A stretch of DNA of 64,000 nt from DASXRA01 sp963737425 (GCA_963737425.1 CAVTSX010000010.1:1178001-1242000); one strand, 5' to 3'; shown: positions 33,200 through 41,704, counted from the stretch's first letter. Notes: generated from the sequence alone by a model not told the origin. Numbers and translations: made by a program.

Positions 33200-34126
33200 A
33201 TGCCTCGTCGCTTGAGATGCCTGTTCGCCGCGCTGTGCCTGCTCGTCGCCGGCCTCGCGGTTTCCACGTCGACGTCTGCAGCCGCGCCTGCCGTCAGACT
33301 TCCCGCCGCGATCGAAGGTCTGGCCGACTACGTGCCCCAGACGTCGTGCGATCCGGTGGCCAAGCCGGGCGCGGTCGCGCTCGGCCGACTGCTCGTCGCG
33401 GCCAATCGCGGCACGTCGTTCAACAGCGCGTACAACTGCGCGACCGACGGCAAAGTCAGCGAGCACTACGAGGGCCGCGCCGTCGACTGGATGGCCTCGT
33501 GGCGAAACGCGACCCAGCGTCGGCAGGGGCAGGCATTCCTGTCCTGGCTGTTCGCGACACGCTCCGGGCAGCGGTTCGCCTACGCACGTCGGCTCGGCGT
33601 CATGTACATCGTGTACGACAACCGGATCTGGGGCGCCTGGGACGGTGCCTGGCACCCGCACTCGAGTTGCGCCACGCATCCCGAGACGTCCTGGGACTCG
33701 ACCTGCCACCGCAACCACATGCACATCTCCCTGTCGTGGGAAGGTGCGATGAAGCGGACGTCGTACTGGACGGGCCGGGTTGCCGCACCCGACTACGGTC
33801 CGTGCCGCCCGCGTGATCTGAACTGGGCGGCGCCGTACACCAGGGCGAACCCACGGCCGTGTCCGGAGTACCCGGCGGTGCGGCCAGCCGCGCGCGCCTC
33901 GGCGAACAAGCGTGCCCTGGTCACGTATTCGGGGGCCACCGTGCACTACGGCTCGGCCGGCCCGGCAGTGACTGCCGTGCAACGGGTGCTGCGCGTGAGC
34001 GCGACCGGCCACTACCTGGCCGCCACCAAAGCGGCCGTCGTGCTCTTCCAGCGGCGCCATCACCTGATGCCGACCGGCGGGATGAACTCCTCGGTCTGGC
34101 GCACGATGCTGAAGTTGACCACCTAG
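33200..34126 (+). CDS. Secreted protein with C-terminal peptidoglycan-binding domain
   Basis: 308 residues from the ATG at 33200 (MPRRLRCLFAALCLLVAGL), a clear Sec signal ending near SAAAPA. The N-terminal ~200 residues resemble extracellular proteins of the ARB_07466 type (SEHYEGRAVDWMAS, CHRNHMHISLSWEG: His/Asp residues arranged like a LAS-type metallopeptidase/DD-peptidase). The C-terminal ~65 residues form a PG_binding_1 repeat (GSAGPAVTAVQRVLRVSATG..FQRRHHLMPTG). Probably a cell-wall-bound hydrolase or wall-associated factor. A DosR-like half site precedes it. Confidence 0.78.
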   Translation: MPRRLRCLFAALCLLVAGLAVSTSTSAAAPAVRLPAAIEGLADYVPQTSCDPVAKPGAVALGRLLVAANRGTSFNSAYNCATDGKVSEHYEGRAVDWMASWRNATQRRQGQAFLSWLFATRSGQRFAYARRLGVMYIVYDNRIWGAWDGAWHPHSSCATHPETSWDSTCHRNHMHISLSWEGAMKRTSYWTGRVAAPDYGPCRPRDLNWAAPYTRANPRPCPEYPAVRPAARASANKRALVTYSGATVHYGSAGPAVTAVQRVLRVSATGHYLAATKAAVVLFQRRHHLMPTGGMNSSVWRTMLKLTT

Positions 34127-34208
34127 CGGCGAAGCGGCGCCCGGCCCGTAACAGCCGGGTGCCGTGCACGCCGCATATGCCGCGAGACAAGACCCCGTCC
34201 GGCAATGC

Positions 34209-34222
34209 GGGACCTTAGGCCC
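34209..34222 (+). promoter_or_regulatory. DosR box, GGGACCTTAGGCCC
   Basis: Matches 12 of 14 positions of the mycobacterial DosR/DevR consensus GGGACTWWAGTCCC. It lies about 100 bp before a frame-broken reading frame starting at 34310. Confidence 0.6.
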
Positions 34223-34309
34223 TTCGCACTGCGCTGCCGAATATCTAAGGTCATCTGCTGAGACTCGGGGATCTTGTCGTTGTCGTTGTAGGGATCCGCG
34301 AGGTACCCG

Positions 34310-34551
34310 ATGAGAAGCAGGCTGCTTCACATGAGTGCCTGGGCCAGCGCCGGGGGGGCAACCCGGCACGGGCGCATGTCGCGATCCTTACGCCTGCCTG
34401 GACGACGCAGGCTGGTGCCCGCGGGATCGACACGACGCTCACCCTCGGGTTCGTACCCGGGCAGTACCGCAGTTCCAGGGCGTATGACGTGCCCGCCGGG
34501 TGGGACGGGCACGTCGTCGCTTCCTCGCCGGCATCGGCGATGAGGCAGTGA
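34310..34551 (+). pseudogene. Possible frameshifted small gene with a G7 run
   Basis: An ATG frame (MRSRLLHMSAWASAG) leads into a GGGGGGG tract at 34352-34358. After it, the better coding pattern switches frame and reads ARAHVAILTPAWTTQAGARG and GFVPGQYRSSRAYDVPAGW up to a TGA at 34549, with high third-position GC but no start codon of its own. This suggests a gene broken by a homopolymer frameshift, or a sequencing error. A DosR box lies upstream. No family recognised. The 34127-34553 stretch holds nothing else except the hairpin at 34486. Confidence 0.3.
34486..34515. terminator. Hairpin GACGTGCCCG/CGGGCACGTC
   Basis: Perfect 10-bp stem (34486-34495 with 34506-34515), 10-nt loop, 39 bp past the stop of the leftward universal stress protein gene; probable terminator for that operon, though it also falls inside the broken reading frame on the plus strand. 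Confidence 0.5.
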
Positions 34552-34553
34552 GC

Positions 34554-35468
34554 TCAGCAGGCCGCGAGCGCCTCGCCGCTCTGCGACACGGAAAGATGAA
34601 TCCGCTCGCCGACCACGATCACCGGGCATGGTGAACGGTGCAGGATCGCTGAAGGAACCGGGCCCAGTCGGGTGCTCCACCGATCGTCACTGTGGTGACA
34701 GCCGATGATGACCAATTGCGCATCCCGGGCGGCTCGCAGCAACGCCTGCGCGGGCTCGACGCTGGCCAGCACCGGTTCGATGGTGACGTCTGGATATTCG
34801 GTGGTCAGCGCGGCGAGATCAGCGTGCAGGTGCTCTCCGGCGCGCGCCTTCCACCGGTCGGCCACGGTTGCATCGAGTTCGGCCAGCAGTGAATCGTCCG
34901 GCTCGCCCCAGGCCCGAACGGCCACCAGCGTCGCGTTGCGGCGCCGTGCCTCGTCGATGGCGAACTCCAGGGCGAATCTGCCCGACCGGGCCGAGGAGAT
35001 CCCGACCACGATGCGCGGCGCGGGTGCCTGGACGCGCAGCCTGGGCTGTTCGGGAACCACCGCCACCGGGCAGTGCGAATGTGCCGCGACACGGTAACTG
35101 ACCGAACCCAGGATGCTCGACACGATGCCGCCGCGGCCATGTGTGCCGACGACCACCAGCGCAGCGTCGCCGCTCAGCTCAATCAGCGCGTCAGCCGGCG
35201 CGTCCTTGCGGAGCACGCTGGTGACCGGGACGCTGGCCTGCCTGGCCGAGGCGGCGGCGGCATGTTCGGCCAGCAGCTTTTCGCCACGCTCCTCCAGCCC
35301 GCGCATTATGGCGCGGTCGAGCGGTGCGCCGAGGTCGAGCCCGGCGAACGGCGCATGGACGACAAGCAGCGTCGCTCGGCGTACTCGGCATTCGTCAACG
35401 GCCCAAAGCAGTGCAGATCGGGCCCCGACCGATCCGTCGACACCCACAATTACTCGGTTGGTATTCAC
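34554..35468 (-). CDS. Tandem universal stress protein (UspA x2)
   Basis: 304 residues made of two Usp domains of about 145 residues. Domain 1 has the ATP-binding pattern GTHGRGG..LGSVSYRVAAHSHCPV; domain 2 retains VVGISSARSGRFALEFA but its nucleotide loop is weaker (GCHHSDDRWSTRLGPV). Double-Usp proteins of this type (Rv1996, Rv2005c) are core DosR-regulon members in M. tuberculosis. It follows devR by 91 bp on the same strand. Confidence 0.88.
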   Translation of the reverse strand: MNTNRVIVGVDGSVGARSALLWAVDECRVRRATLLVVHAPFAGLDLGAPLDRAIMRGLEERGEKLLAEHAAAASARQASVPVTSVLRKDAPADALIELSGDAALVVVGTHGRGGIVSSILGSVSYRVAAHSHCPVAVVPEQPRLRVQAPAPRIVVGISSARSGRFALEFAIDEARRRNATLVAVRAWGEPDDSLLAELDATVADRWKARAGEHLHADLAALTTEYPDVTIEPVLASVEPAQALLRAARDAQLVIIGCHHSDDRWSTRLGPVPSAILHRSPCPVIVVGERIHLSVSQSGEALAAC

Positions 35469-35530
35469 GCTTGTCTCCCCGCGATCGAGTCTTCACACTC
35501 GAGCCTGACCGGTGACCGGCCCGCGAGGCA

Positions 35531-35544
35531 GGGGCAGACGTCCT
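35531..35544 (-). promoter_or_regulatory. Weak DosR-box-like site upstream of the Usp gene
   Basis: GGGGCAGACGTCCT, 9 of 14 matches to the consensus, in the 91-bp gap between devR and the double-Usp gene. Low confidence alone; listed because of context. Confidence 0.25.
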
Positions 35545-35559
35545 GAGGTGTTCGGGCGG

Positions 35560-36240
35560 TTAGGTCCGGCGCACCTCGGCGCCGTACACCGCAGCCTGGG
35601 TACGCCGCTGCATGCCCAGCTTGGCAAGCAGGCCGGATACGTAGTTCTTGACCGTCTTCTCCGCCAGGAACAGGGTTTCGCCGATCTGCTTGTTGGTCAT
35701 GCCGTCGGCGATCAGGCCGAGGATCTCGCGCTCACGGTCGGTCAATGAGCTCAGTCGCTCGTCCTGAGGCGCGCCTTCGCGCAACCGGGTCAGCAGCCTG
35801 CCGGTAACGGCTGGATCGAGCAGCGACTTGCCGGCCGCCACCTGGCGCACGGCGTCGATGAGTGAGGTACCGCGGATCTCCTTGAGCAGGTAGCCCGCAG
35901 CACCGGCCATGACCGCGGCGAAGAGCGCGTCGTTGTCGTCGTAGGAGGTGAGGATCAGGCAGCGCACCTCGGGAGCAGACGATCGGATGTCGCGGCACAC
36001 ATCGATCCCGCTGCCGTCGGGCAACCGAGCGTCGAGCAACGCGACGTCGGGCTTGGCTGCGGGGATGCGGCGCAGCGCCTCGCTCGCAGTCGCGGCCTCA
36101 CCGACCACGGTGATGCCTGGTTCGGCCTGCAGCACGTCAGCGATGCCGCGCCGGACGATCTCGTGATCGTCGAGCAGGAATACCCGCACTTGCGTGGGCA
36201 GGGGGACCTCTTCCGAGGTCAGGTCAGCGGAATTGTCCAT
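35560..36240 (-). CDS. devR: DevR/DosR-type NarL-family response regulator
   Basis: 226 residues. Receiver domain with FLLDDHE and the phospho-acceptor Asp in DVALLDARLPDGSG, and a LuxR/NarL HTH: LTDREREILGLIADGMTNKQ then FLAEKTVKNYVSGLLAKLGM and RRTQAAV. The recognition helix (KTVKNYVS) is identical in my recollection to M. tuberculosis DevR, which supports reading nearby GGGAC..GTCCC motifs as its targets. Compared with DevR it has about 16 extra N-terminal residues. Its start overlaps the devS end by 22 bp. Confidence 0.93.
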   Translation of the reverse strand: MDNSADLTSEEVPLPTQVRVFLLDDHEIVRRGIADVLQAEPGITVVGEAATASEALRRIPAAKPDVALLDARLPDGSGIDVCRDIRSSAPEVRCLILTSYDDNDALFAAVMAGAAGYLLKEIRGTSLIDAVRQVAAGKSLLDPAVTGRLLTRLREGAPQDERLSSLTDREREILGLIADGMTNKQIGETLFLAEKTVKNYVSGLLAKLGMQRRTQAAVYGAEVRRT

Positions 36241-37946
36241 CGCAGATGCGTTCCTTTGTGATCGGGGGTGGTGAGGGTGCCACCGCGCCGCTCGGCACGG
36301 TCGCGCAGATTTGCCAGTCCACTGCGACGTGCGGCTGCCCCGATGCCGACACCGTCGTCGAGCACGTCCACTGACAACTCCGCTCCAGTGGCGCTGACTT
36401 CAACCTCCACGTGGCTGGCATGCGCGTGGCGGGCAACGTTGGTGAGCGCCTCGCGGATCACCGCGACCAGTTCGTCGGCGAGGTCTTCGGATACGACGAC
36501 GTCGATCGGGCCGGTGAATCCCAGACGCGGCGAGAAGCCGAGGGGCCGGGTGAGGTCGGCCGCCACGTCGACGAGCCTGCTGCGCAGGGAACCGCTCTGC
36601 GGCCCGAGCGCCCCACGCAACTCGAAGATCGACGTGCGGATCTGGCGGATCGTGTCGTCGATATCGTCGACGACCCGGCCCAGGCGCGCCACGCGTTGCT
36701 CGTCCCGCAGGCCCGAAGCCACGCTCTGCACGCTCAGCCCGGCGGCGAACAGTCGCTGGATGACGTGGTCGTGCAGGTCGCGCGCGATTCGGTCGCGGTC
36801 TTCGAGCAGCACGACCCGTTGCTGATCGGAGCGAGCATCGGCAAGCTCCAACGCGACGGCGGCGTGCTGCGCAAAGGTGGTCGCCATCTCGAGGTCGGCC
36901 TCGTTGAATCGGTGCCGCCCGTGCAGCCGGCCGACCATGAGCGCGCCGCGGGTGCGCTGGGCACCCACGAGCGGAATTGCCATGAGCGGGCCGATCGGCA
37001 TCACGTCGGAGATGTGCACCGTGAAACCGTGTTCTTCTTGCACATCGCCGACCAGAACCGGCCGGCCGCCGTGTATGGCCAGGCCCGACAAGGTGCCCTC
37101 GAGGGCGTAGGTGACCGCGGTGAGCTCTGCGGCGCGCTCGCCGGTGGCGACCTCGACCATCAAGCTGCGCTCGTCCTCGGTCGGGAGCACGACCGTGACG
37201 ACGTCGGCTTCGGCCATCTCGTGCAGGCGCCGCGCGATGACCTGCAAGGGCGATTCGCCCTCGGTCGACAGCAGCTGGCGGGTGATCTCGGTGGATGCCT
37301 GCAGCCACTGCTGACGGCGACCGGATTCCTCGTAGAGGCGGGCGTTCTCGATCGCGGTCGCGGCCGTGGCGGCAAGTGCCGACACGAGTTCCTCGTCCTC
37401 GGCGGTGAACGGGCCGCCTTCGCGTTCGGTGAAGTAGAGATTGCCGAACACCTCGTTGCGAATCCGGATCGGAACTCCGAGAAAGCTTTTCATCGGCGGG
37501 TGGTGCTCGGGGAAGCCGACTGAGCGGTGATCGTCAGCGATGGTCTCGAGCCGGATCGGGCGGGGGTCGTCGATGAGCGCGCCGAGCAGGCCCTTGCCCT
37601 CGGGCAGATGCCCGATACGGGCAACGGTCTCGTCGTCGAGTCCGACGTGGATGAACTGCTCTAGGCCACCGTCCGAGCTGAGCACACCCAAGGCCGCATA
37701 GCGGGCGCCGACCAGGTCGCGTGCGGCTTCGATGATTCGCCGCAGGACCACCGGCAGCGCCAAATCGCCGACTATCACGCGGTTTGCGCGCAACAGGCCA
37801 CGCAGTCGCTCTTGCGCGGCTATGTAGTCCTGGGCTCGGTCGACCAGTTGGCTGAGCAGCTCGTCGAGCCCGAGATTCGGGACATCGGTCGACCGAGCGG
37901 CACCATCTCTGGAGCGCGCACGCTCGGTCTCACCGTTCGACGGCAT
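36219..37946 (-). CDS. devS: DevS/DosT-type haem GAF sensor histidine kinase
   Basis: 575 residues: GAF-A, GAF-B, HisKA_3 dimerisation helix and HATPase. In GAF-A the segment EHHPPMKSFLGVPI places a His at residue 149, the same number and motif as the haem ligand His149 of M. tuberculosis DevS, so O2/NO/CO sensing is predicted. The phospho-acceptor His is in RDLHDHVIQRLFAAG. The ATPase domain has LTNVARHAHASHVEV and DDGVGIG. An alternative ATG at 38003 overlaps the nitroreductase gene by 23 bp. Partner of DevR. Confidence 0.92.
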   Translation of the reverse strand: MPSNGETERARSRDGAARSTDVPNLGLDELLSQLVDRAQDYIAAQERLRGLLRANRVIVGDLALPVVLRRIIEAARDLVGARYAALGVLSSDGGLEQFIHVGLDDETVARIGHLPEGKGLLGALIDDPRPIRLETIADDHRSVGFPEHHPPMKSFLGVPIRIRNEVFGNLYFTEREGGPFTAEDEELVSALAATAATAIENARLYEESGRRQQWLQASTEITRQLLSTEGESPLQVIARRLHEMAEADVVTVVLPTEDERSLMVEVATGERAAELTAVTYALEGTLSGLAIHGGRPVLVGDVQEEHGFTVHISDVMPIGPLMAIPLVGAQRTRGALMVGRLHGRHRFNEADLEMATTFAQHAAVALELADARSDQQRVVLLEDRDRIARDLHDHVIQRLFAAGLSVQSVASGLRDEQRVARLGRVVDDIDDTIRQIRTSIFELRGALGPQSGSLRSRLVDVAADLTRPLGFSPRLGFTGPIDVVVSEDLADELVAVIREALTNVARHAHASHVEVEVSATGAELSVDVLDDGVGIGAAARRSGLANLRDRAERRGGTLTTPDHKGTHLRWTIPLT

Positions 37947-37980
37947 ACTCAAAACGGTAGCCGCCTGCGGTGATCTTCGC

Positions 37981-38970
37981 TCAATCAGTTTCGACGAGGA
38001 CATCCACCAACCGCCGGCGCCGAGATGCGGGCGTCTTCGCTGCGCGCCCGATCCGCAGTAGTACGTGCGGATTCATCGCAAGACCGAGTTCGTCGCGCAA
38101 CTGTGCCCTGGTACGTGGAATCTCGACGACCTGGGTGAGCGGACTCGCCGCGTAACCCTGCCTGGTCACCTCGAGCAGGACGTGTTCGAGCGCCTCGCCG
38201 GCGCGCAGCCACGCTGCCGGCCGGTCCTCAAGGGTGCCGAGCAGGACCAGGCATTGCTCGATGCTCGAATGGGTCTCGACCGGCAACCAGCCCACACCGT
38301 GCGTATCGAAATCACGGATCGGCACGTCGTCGTTCGCCCCTGCATCGACGTGGGGAACCGCCAGCGCCGGCACGCCGTCGCGGCGCCTGGGATCGTCGCT
38401 GGTCCACGATCGCAGCTCGGCGCGATAGGCCGGATTCGCGTTCTGCTCCCCGTCGGCGAGCTGGCTCAGCCGCGCGGCGGCCAGCCGGTGCTCGGCTTCG
38501 GTGATCTGGAAGAGCTGCCCTCCCTCCGCCTCAGCCGCGTTGATCAGGCTGTAGATCACCTCGGCCGGTACGGGATCGTCGGCGAAGCGCCGCCGGTTCG
38601 TCTGGCGAAGCTCGACCACCGCGTCGAGAGCGCCGATCGGCAGCCATTCGGCGGACTCGGCGGGCAGCGTCAGCCGCGCGAGCAGATCCGGCTGGGCCGG
38701 GTCGGGAAAGCGTTCCACGACCGCGTCGTAGCCCGCGGCTGCGAGTGCCACGCGCGCGTTGAACAGCGCGCAACCACAACTGATCAGCAGTTGCCGACCG
38801 GTCGGGTCCAGCACTCGCAGCTTGCGGGTCCAGTTGGCGTGGATCTCGAGGGTGCCGTGCGTGATCACGAACCGCCATGGCTGCGTGTTGTGCACCGACG
38901 GAGCGAGTGTGGCTCGCACCGCCGCCTGGCGTAGTGCCTGTGCATGCTTGGTGTGGGTTGGAGTGGACAC
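37981..38970 (-). CDS. Acg-family nitroreductase-fold protein (Rv2032-like)
   Basis: 329 residues. Acg-family features: ATLAPSVHNTQPWRFVI near the N-terminus (nitroreductase FMN-site like), DPTGRQLLISCGCALFNARVAL, RQTNRRRFAD, and the C-terminal QVVEIPRTRAQLRDELGL. Acg proteins are FMN-binding nitroreductase homologues strongly induced by hypoxia under DosR; catalytic activity has been hard to show and flavin sequestration has been proposed. Encoded immediately upstream of devS, so sensor and output are co-transcribed. Confidence 0.88.
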   Translation of the reverse strand: MSTPTHTKHAQALRQAAVRATLAPSVHNTQPWRFVITHGTLEIHANWTRKLRVLDPTGRQLLISCGCALFNARVALAAAGYDAVVERFPDPAQPDLLARLTLPAESAEWLPIGALDAVVELRQTNRRRFADDPVPAEVIYSLINAAEAEGGQLFQITEAEHRLAAARLSQLADGEQNANPAYRAELRSWTSDDPRRRDGVPALAVPHVDAGANDDVPIRDFDTHGVGWLPVETHSSIEQCLVLLGTLEDRPAAWLRAGEALEHVLLEVTRQGYAASPLTQVVEIPRTRAQLRDELGLAMNPHVLLRIGRAAKTPASRRRRLVDVLVETD

Positions 38971-39000
38971 GGATCCCCCTTATTCCGTTTGCTGCGCTCG

Positions 39001-39585
39001 CTACGTCGTAACGAGTGGTTCGCTCTCGGCCGCCGGTGGGGCCGGCGGGAGTTCGTGCACGCGGCGGGCATGCGCGAAGCCGAGCGCCGACAGGACCGCC
39101 ATGGCCGCCGCGCCGATAATCGCGGCTATCGCACCCCAGAGCGCGATCTGGCTCATCTTGCCGAAGGCGTATGCGTTGAGCAGCAAGCCGCGAAGCGTCT
39201 CGCCGCGGAACACGGTCTGCACCTTCCCGGCCAGCGCGGTGTCATTCGGGTTGGCCAGCGACTGCGCGGAGAGCTGCGAGTAGGTTTTGCCGCCGCCGAT
39301 CCCGTTGATGTGGACCGCAATGAAGTGATCGGCGTACGCCTGTGCCTGCGCGCCGTTGACCAGCTGCTGCCCGGCGTACTTCTCCAGGTACGGCTTGATC
39401 TTCGGGTCCGAGATTGCCTCGCTTCCCTTTGCCGGGAAGAAGATCTTCTGCGCGGCCAGCTGCGTGTGTACCTGGTGGTCGACGAATGAGTGCGCCCAAT
39501 ACAGCAATCCCGACGCGACCAGCAAAACAGCCGCGACTATGAGGCCACCTGCGGCAAGCAGCCTGTCGAGGGACTTTCTACCCAT
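39001..39585 (-). CDS. Two-TM membrane protein with extracellular middle domain
   Basis: 194 residues with one N-terminal TM (LLAAGGLIVAAVLLVASGLLY), an outside domain of about 95 residues (KIFFPAKGSEAI, GGGKTYSQLSAQSLANPND) and a second TM near the C-terminus (IALWGAIAAIIGAAAMAVLS). Start ATG at 39585 with AAAGGAG upstream. It heads the likely operon membrane protein, acg, devS, devR, usp. Similar proteins appear in actinobacterial hypoxia loci but the function is unknown. Confidence 0.7.
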   Translation of the reverse strand: MGRKSLDRLLAAGGLIVAAVLLVASGLLYWAHSFVDHQVHTQLAAQKIFFPAKGSEAISDPKIKPYLEKYAGQQLVNGAQAQAYADHFIAVHINGIGGGKTYSQLSAQSLANPNDTALAGKVQTVFRGETLRGLLLNAYAFGKMSQIALWGAIAAIIGAAAMAVLSALGFAHARRVHELPPAPPAAESEPLVTT

Positions 39586-39657
39586 TACGAGTCTCCTTTG
39601 AAGAGGATTGATGACATTCGCTGTGTTGACGATTCCTTCGCCAACGCGGGGGCAGCA

Positions 39658-39671
39658 GAGTCCAACGTCCC
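39658..39671 (-). promoter_or_regulatory. DosR-box-like site for the leftward dev operon
   Basis: GAGTCCAACGTCCC, 10 of 14 consensus matches, 73 bp upstream of the ATG at 39585. Suggests the operon ending in devSR-usp is autoregulated. Confidence 0.45.
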
Positions 39672-39722
39672 GTAAGTGCCTTGCGAAGGTCACGGCACGC
39701 GAATCTGCGGCCTGGCAGATCA

Positions 39723-39758
39723 CGGGCCGGCCCGGCGTCCTGTTTCCGGGCCGGCCCG
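39723..39758. terminator. 12-bp GC hairpin
   Basis: CGGGCCGGCCCG occurs at 39723-39734 and 39747-39758; as it is self-complementary the two copies form a perfect stem with a 12-nt loop. May insulate the two divergent promoters. Confidence 0.4.
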
Positions 39759-39867
39759 CGAGTGCCGGGGCACGGTGCGGCCCCCCCGGGTCACGCTTTC
39801 GCGTTCCCGCGTTCATGCCGCCACACCGTGCACAGTCGATGATCGACGTGCTCGTCGGCGGGCAGCA

Positions 39868-39894
39868 GGGTCGAAGGTCCCGGCCGTTAGGCCC
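39868..39894 (+). promoter_or_regulatory. Overlapping DosR boxes
   Basis: GGGTCGAAGGTCCC (39868-39881; 11 of 14 matches as the reverse complement) abuts CGGCCGTTAGGCCC (39881-39894). They lie 87 bp upstream of the ATG at 39981. Tandem boxes are typical of strongly DosR-induced mycobacterial genes. Confidence 0.55.
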
Positions 39895-39980
39895 AAAAGG
39901 TCCGAAGTCAGCGACCATTCGGCGGGCGACAACGGACGGTTCGTGGGTGACACTTGGCATCGACCGGAATGGAGTGAGCC

Positions 39981-40343
39981 ATGCCAGACACCGTGAACTG
40001 CTCGGTGACCACCGATGGCAGCACGTCACGCGTCCGGGTCGAGACCGAGGGGCGCCTGGTCGCCGCGGCCGACGTGGTCGAGGACGGGTCGGTCGTACGG
40101 CTGGACTTCGGCGTCGATCGCGGCCACCTACCCGTGCAGGTGCGGCGCAGTCTGGTCGATGCCGTCTTCGACCTTCCGGTGCTGCAGACCGCACGACCAG
40201 TGCAGGCTGCGTTTCCGCTCGGCGATGTCGACCTGCTCAGTGGCCTCCGCACGCACTGCCACGACGTCGAGGCTCGCGCCGCGGGATCAACCTGCCTCGT
40301 GGACGCTGTCGTCGACGTCGACCCCGAGTCGGCCCAGCCCTAG
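39981..40343 (+). CDS. Hypothetical 120-residue protein behind tandem DosR boxes
   Basis: Soluble, acidic, beta-rich sequence (CSVTTDGSTSRVRVETEG, VRLDFGVDRGHLPVQVRRSL) with two cysteines near the C-terminus. RBS GGAGTG before the ATG at 39981. Its end is 2 bp from the convergent protease gene. No family recognised; placement and boxes make it a likely member of the hypoxic response. Confidence 0.62.
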   Translation: MPDTVNCSVTTDGSTSRVRVETEGRLVAAADVVEDGSVVRLDFGVDRGHLPVQVRRSLVDAVFDLPVLQTARPVQAAFPLGDVDLLSGLRTHCHDVEARAAGSTCLVDAVVDVDPESAQP

Positions 40344-40345
40344 CG

Positions 40346-41518
40346 TCAGGCCGAACCGTCGTCACGGTGTGGACCGACGCCTAGCGCACCGGCCGCGTGC
40401 TCGATATCCGCAGCGGTCACGGTGCCGATCAGGCGCGAGTCCTCGATCACGACGGCCACGCCTGCGTGCGCTCGAAGGGGCTGCAGGATGTCGGGCAGGG
40501 GCGTCGTCGCGGAGACGGTCAGTGGAGTCAACCGCTTCTGGCTGATGTCCCTGACGCGGATCGAATCGCGCTCCCCCGGCGGCACGCGCTTGAGCTCCGC
40601 TGCCATGAGCACACCTTCCAGATCACCGCTGAATCCGACGACGGGAAAGGCCTGCTGGGCAGTCTCTCGCGGGTTCAGGTGGGCGAGGAATGCGGCCAGC
40701 GTGAGCCACGACGGCGCGAGCGTGGGCGGTGATGTCATGACATCCCGGACGGTCAAACCGCGCAGCCGCTCGACAAGTTCCGCGTGCCGTTCACTCGCGG
40801 CGCCACTGATGATGAACCAGCCGATCAGCGCGAACCACAGGCCGCCCGTCCTGCCGGCGAAGAACTGAAGTACCCCGAACGCCAGGAAGAACGTGCCCAA
40901 CGCTCGGCCAACGCGAGCGCTGAAATCGGCTGCGCGCGTCCGGTCGCCATAGTGGTGCCAGAGCGCTGCGCGAAGCAGCCGGCCGCCGTCCAGCGGCGCA
41001 CCCGGCAGCAGATTGAACCCGCCGAGCAGGATGCTGACCGCCGCGAGCCACAAAGCCGCCGCGCCGATCAGCGTCGAATCGCCGATTGCCCATGCGGCAC
41101 CGCCGAACGCGCCGCCCAGGGCAAGGCTGACGATAGGTCCGGACGCCGCGATCGCCGCCTCGGCCCGCGGTGACGGCACGTCGCCGCCGAGGTCGGTCAG
41201 CCCGCCGAGCATCCACAGCGTGATCTGCCCTACCGGCATGCGGTAGTGGCGCGCGACGACTGCATGAGCGAATTCGTGCGCCAGTAACGCGGCGAGAAAG
41301 GCGACTGCGGCGCAGACCGCAGTGGCCACGTAGGCGGCTGTGCTGCGCCCGGGCACGGCCGCCGGAAGCACGCCGGCCGCAAGTATGTCGGTGAGCAAGG
41401 CGAGGACGACCAGCACGGACCAGTGTGCGCAAACGCGTACGCCGCCGTACACGCCGAGCGGGATCCCGCGTCCGAACGGCGTTCGGCGTTGCCCGGCCGG
41501 GGTTCGAGGTGCGGTCAT
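40346..41518 (-). CDS. Site-2-protease (M50) membrane metallopeptidase with C-terminal CBS pair (Rv2625c-like)
   Basis: 390 residues. Zinc site HEFAH in LLAHEFAHAVVARHY, second metal motif in LLPGAPLDGGRLL, about six TM helices, then two CBS motifs (VRDVMTSPPTLAPSW, and IEDSRLIGTVTAADIEHAAG). Intramembrane proteases of this SpoIVFB-like class cut membrane-embedded substrates; CBS domains usually bind adenine nucleotides and could tie activity to energy state. M. tuberculosis Rv2625c, in the DosR regulon, has the same layout. Confidence 0.88.
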   Translation of the reverse strand: MTAPRTPAGQRRTPFGRGIPLGVYGGVRVCAHWSVLVVLALLTDILAAGVLPAAVPGRSTAAYVATAVCAAVAFLAALLAHEFAHAVVARHYRMPVGQITLWMLGGLTDLGGDVPSPRAEAAIAASGPIVSLALGGAFGGAAWAIGDSTLIGAAALWLAAVSILLGGFNLLPGAPLDGGRLLRAALWHHYGDRTRAADFSARVGRALGTFFLAFGVLQFFAGRTGGLWFALIGWFIISGAASERHAELVERLRGLTVRDVMTSPPTLAPSWLTLAAFLAHLNPRETAQQAFPVVGFSGDLEGVLMAAELKRVPPGERDSIRVRDISQKRLTPLTVSATTPLPDILQPLRAHAGVAVVIEDSRLIGTVTAADIEHAAGALGVGPHRDDGSA

Positions 41519-41642
41519 GGTCTGATCCCGCGCCTCGCGTCGGCTGATCCGACGTGGCGATATGCCTGTTCGGCCATGGATCCTCCCCCGGGGATCGAAC
41601 TGCAGACACCATCAGCTCACCGCATGCCGGCTCGTCCGGGCA

Positions 41643-41656
41643 GGGCCGAACGTCAT
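41643..41656 (-). promoter_or_regulatory. DosR-like site upstream of the M50 protease
   Basis: GGGCCGAACGTCAT, 125 bp upstream of the protease start. It shares CGAACGTCAT with the site at 42769. Nine consensus matches, so moderate support only. Confidence 0.35.
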
Positions 41657-41704
41657 GCCGTAGCACGCCGTTCGCGCCGACGGGCTCGTTATCTGCTTAT
41701 CTGT

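Larger units (their letters stand above)
39586..39980. other. 395-bp divergent regulatory region
   Basis: Gene-free stretch between two divergent genes. It holds a DosR-like box near the leftward gene (39658), a 12-bp GC hairpin (39723-39758), a C7 run at 39781-39787, and overlapping DosR-like boxes near the rightward gene (39868-39894). No small gene is convincing. Confidence 0.6.

Noticed and set aside
39781..39787. C7 homopolymer as a phase-variable tract
   Set aside because: It lies in non-coding DNA away from promoters and affects no visible reading frame.
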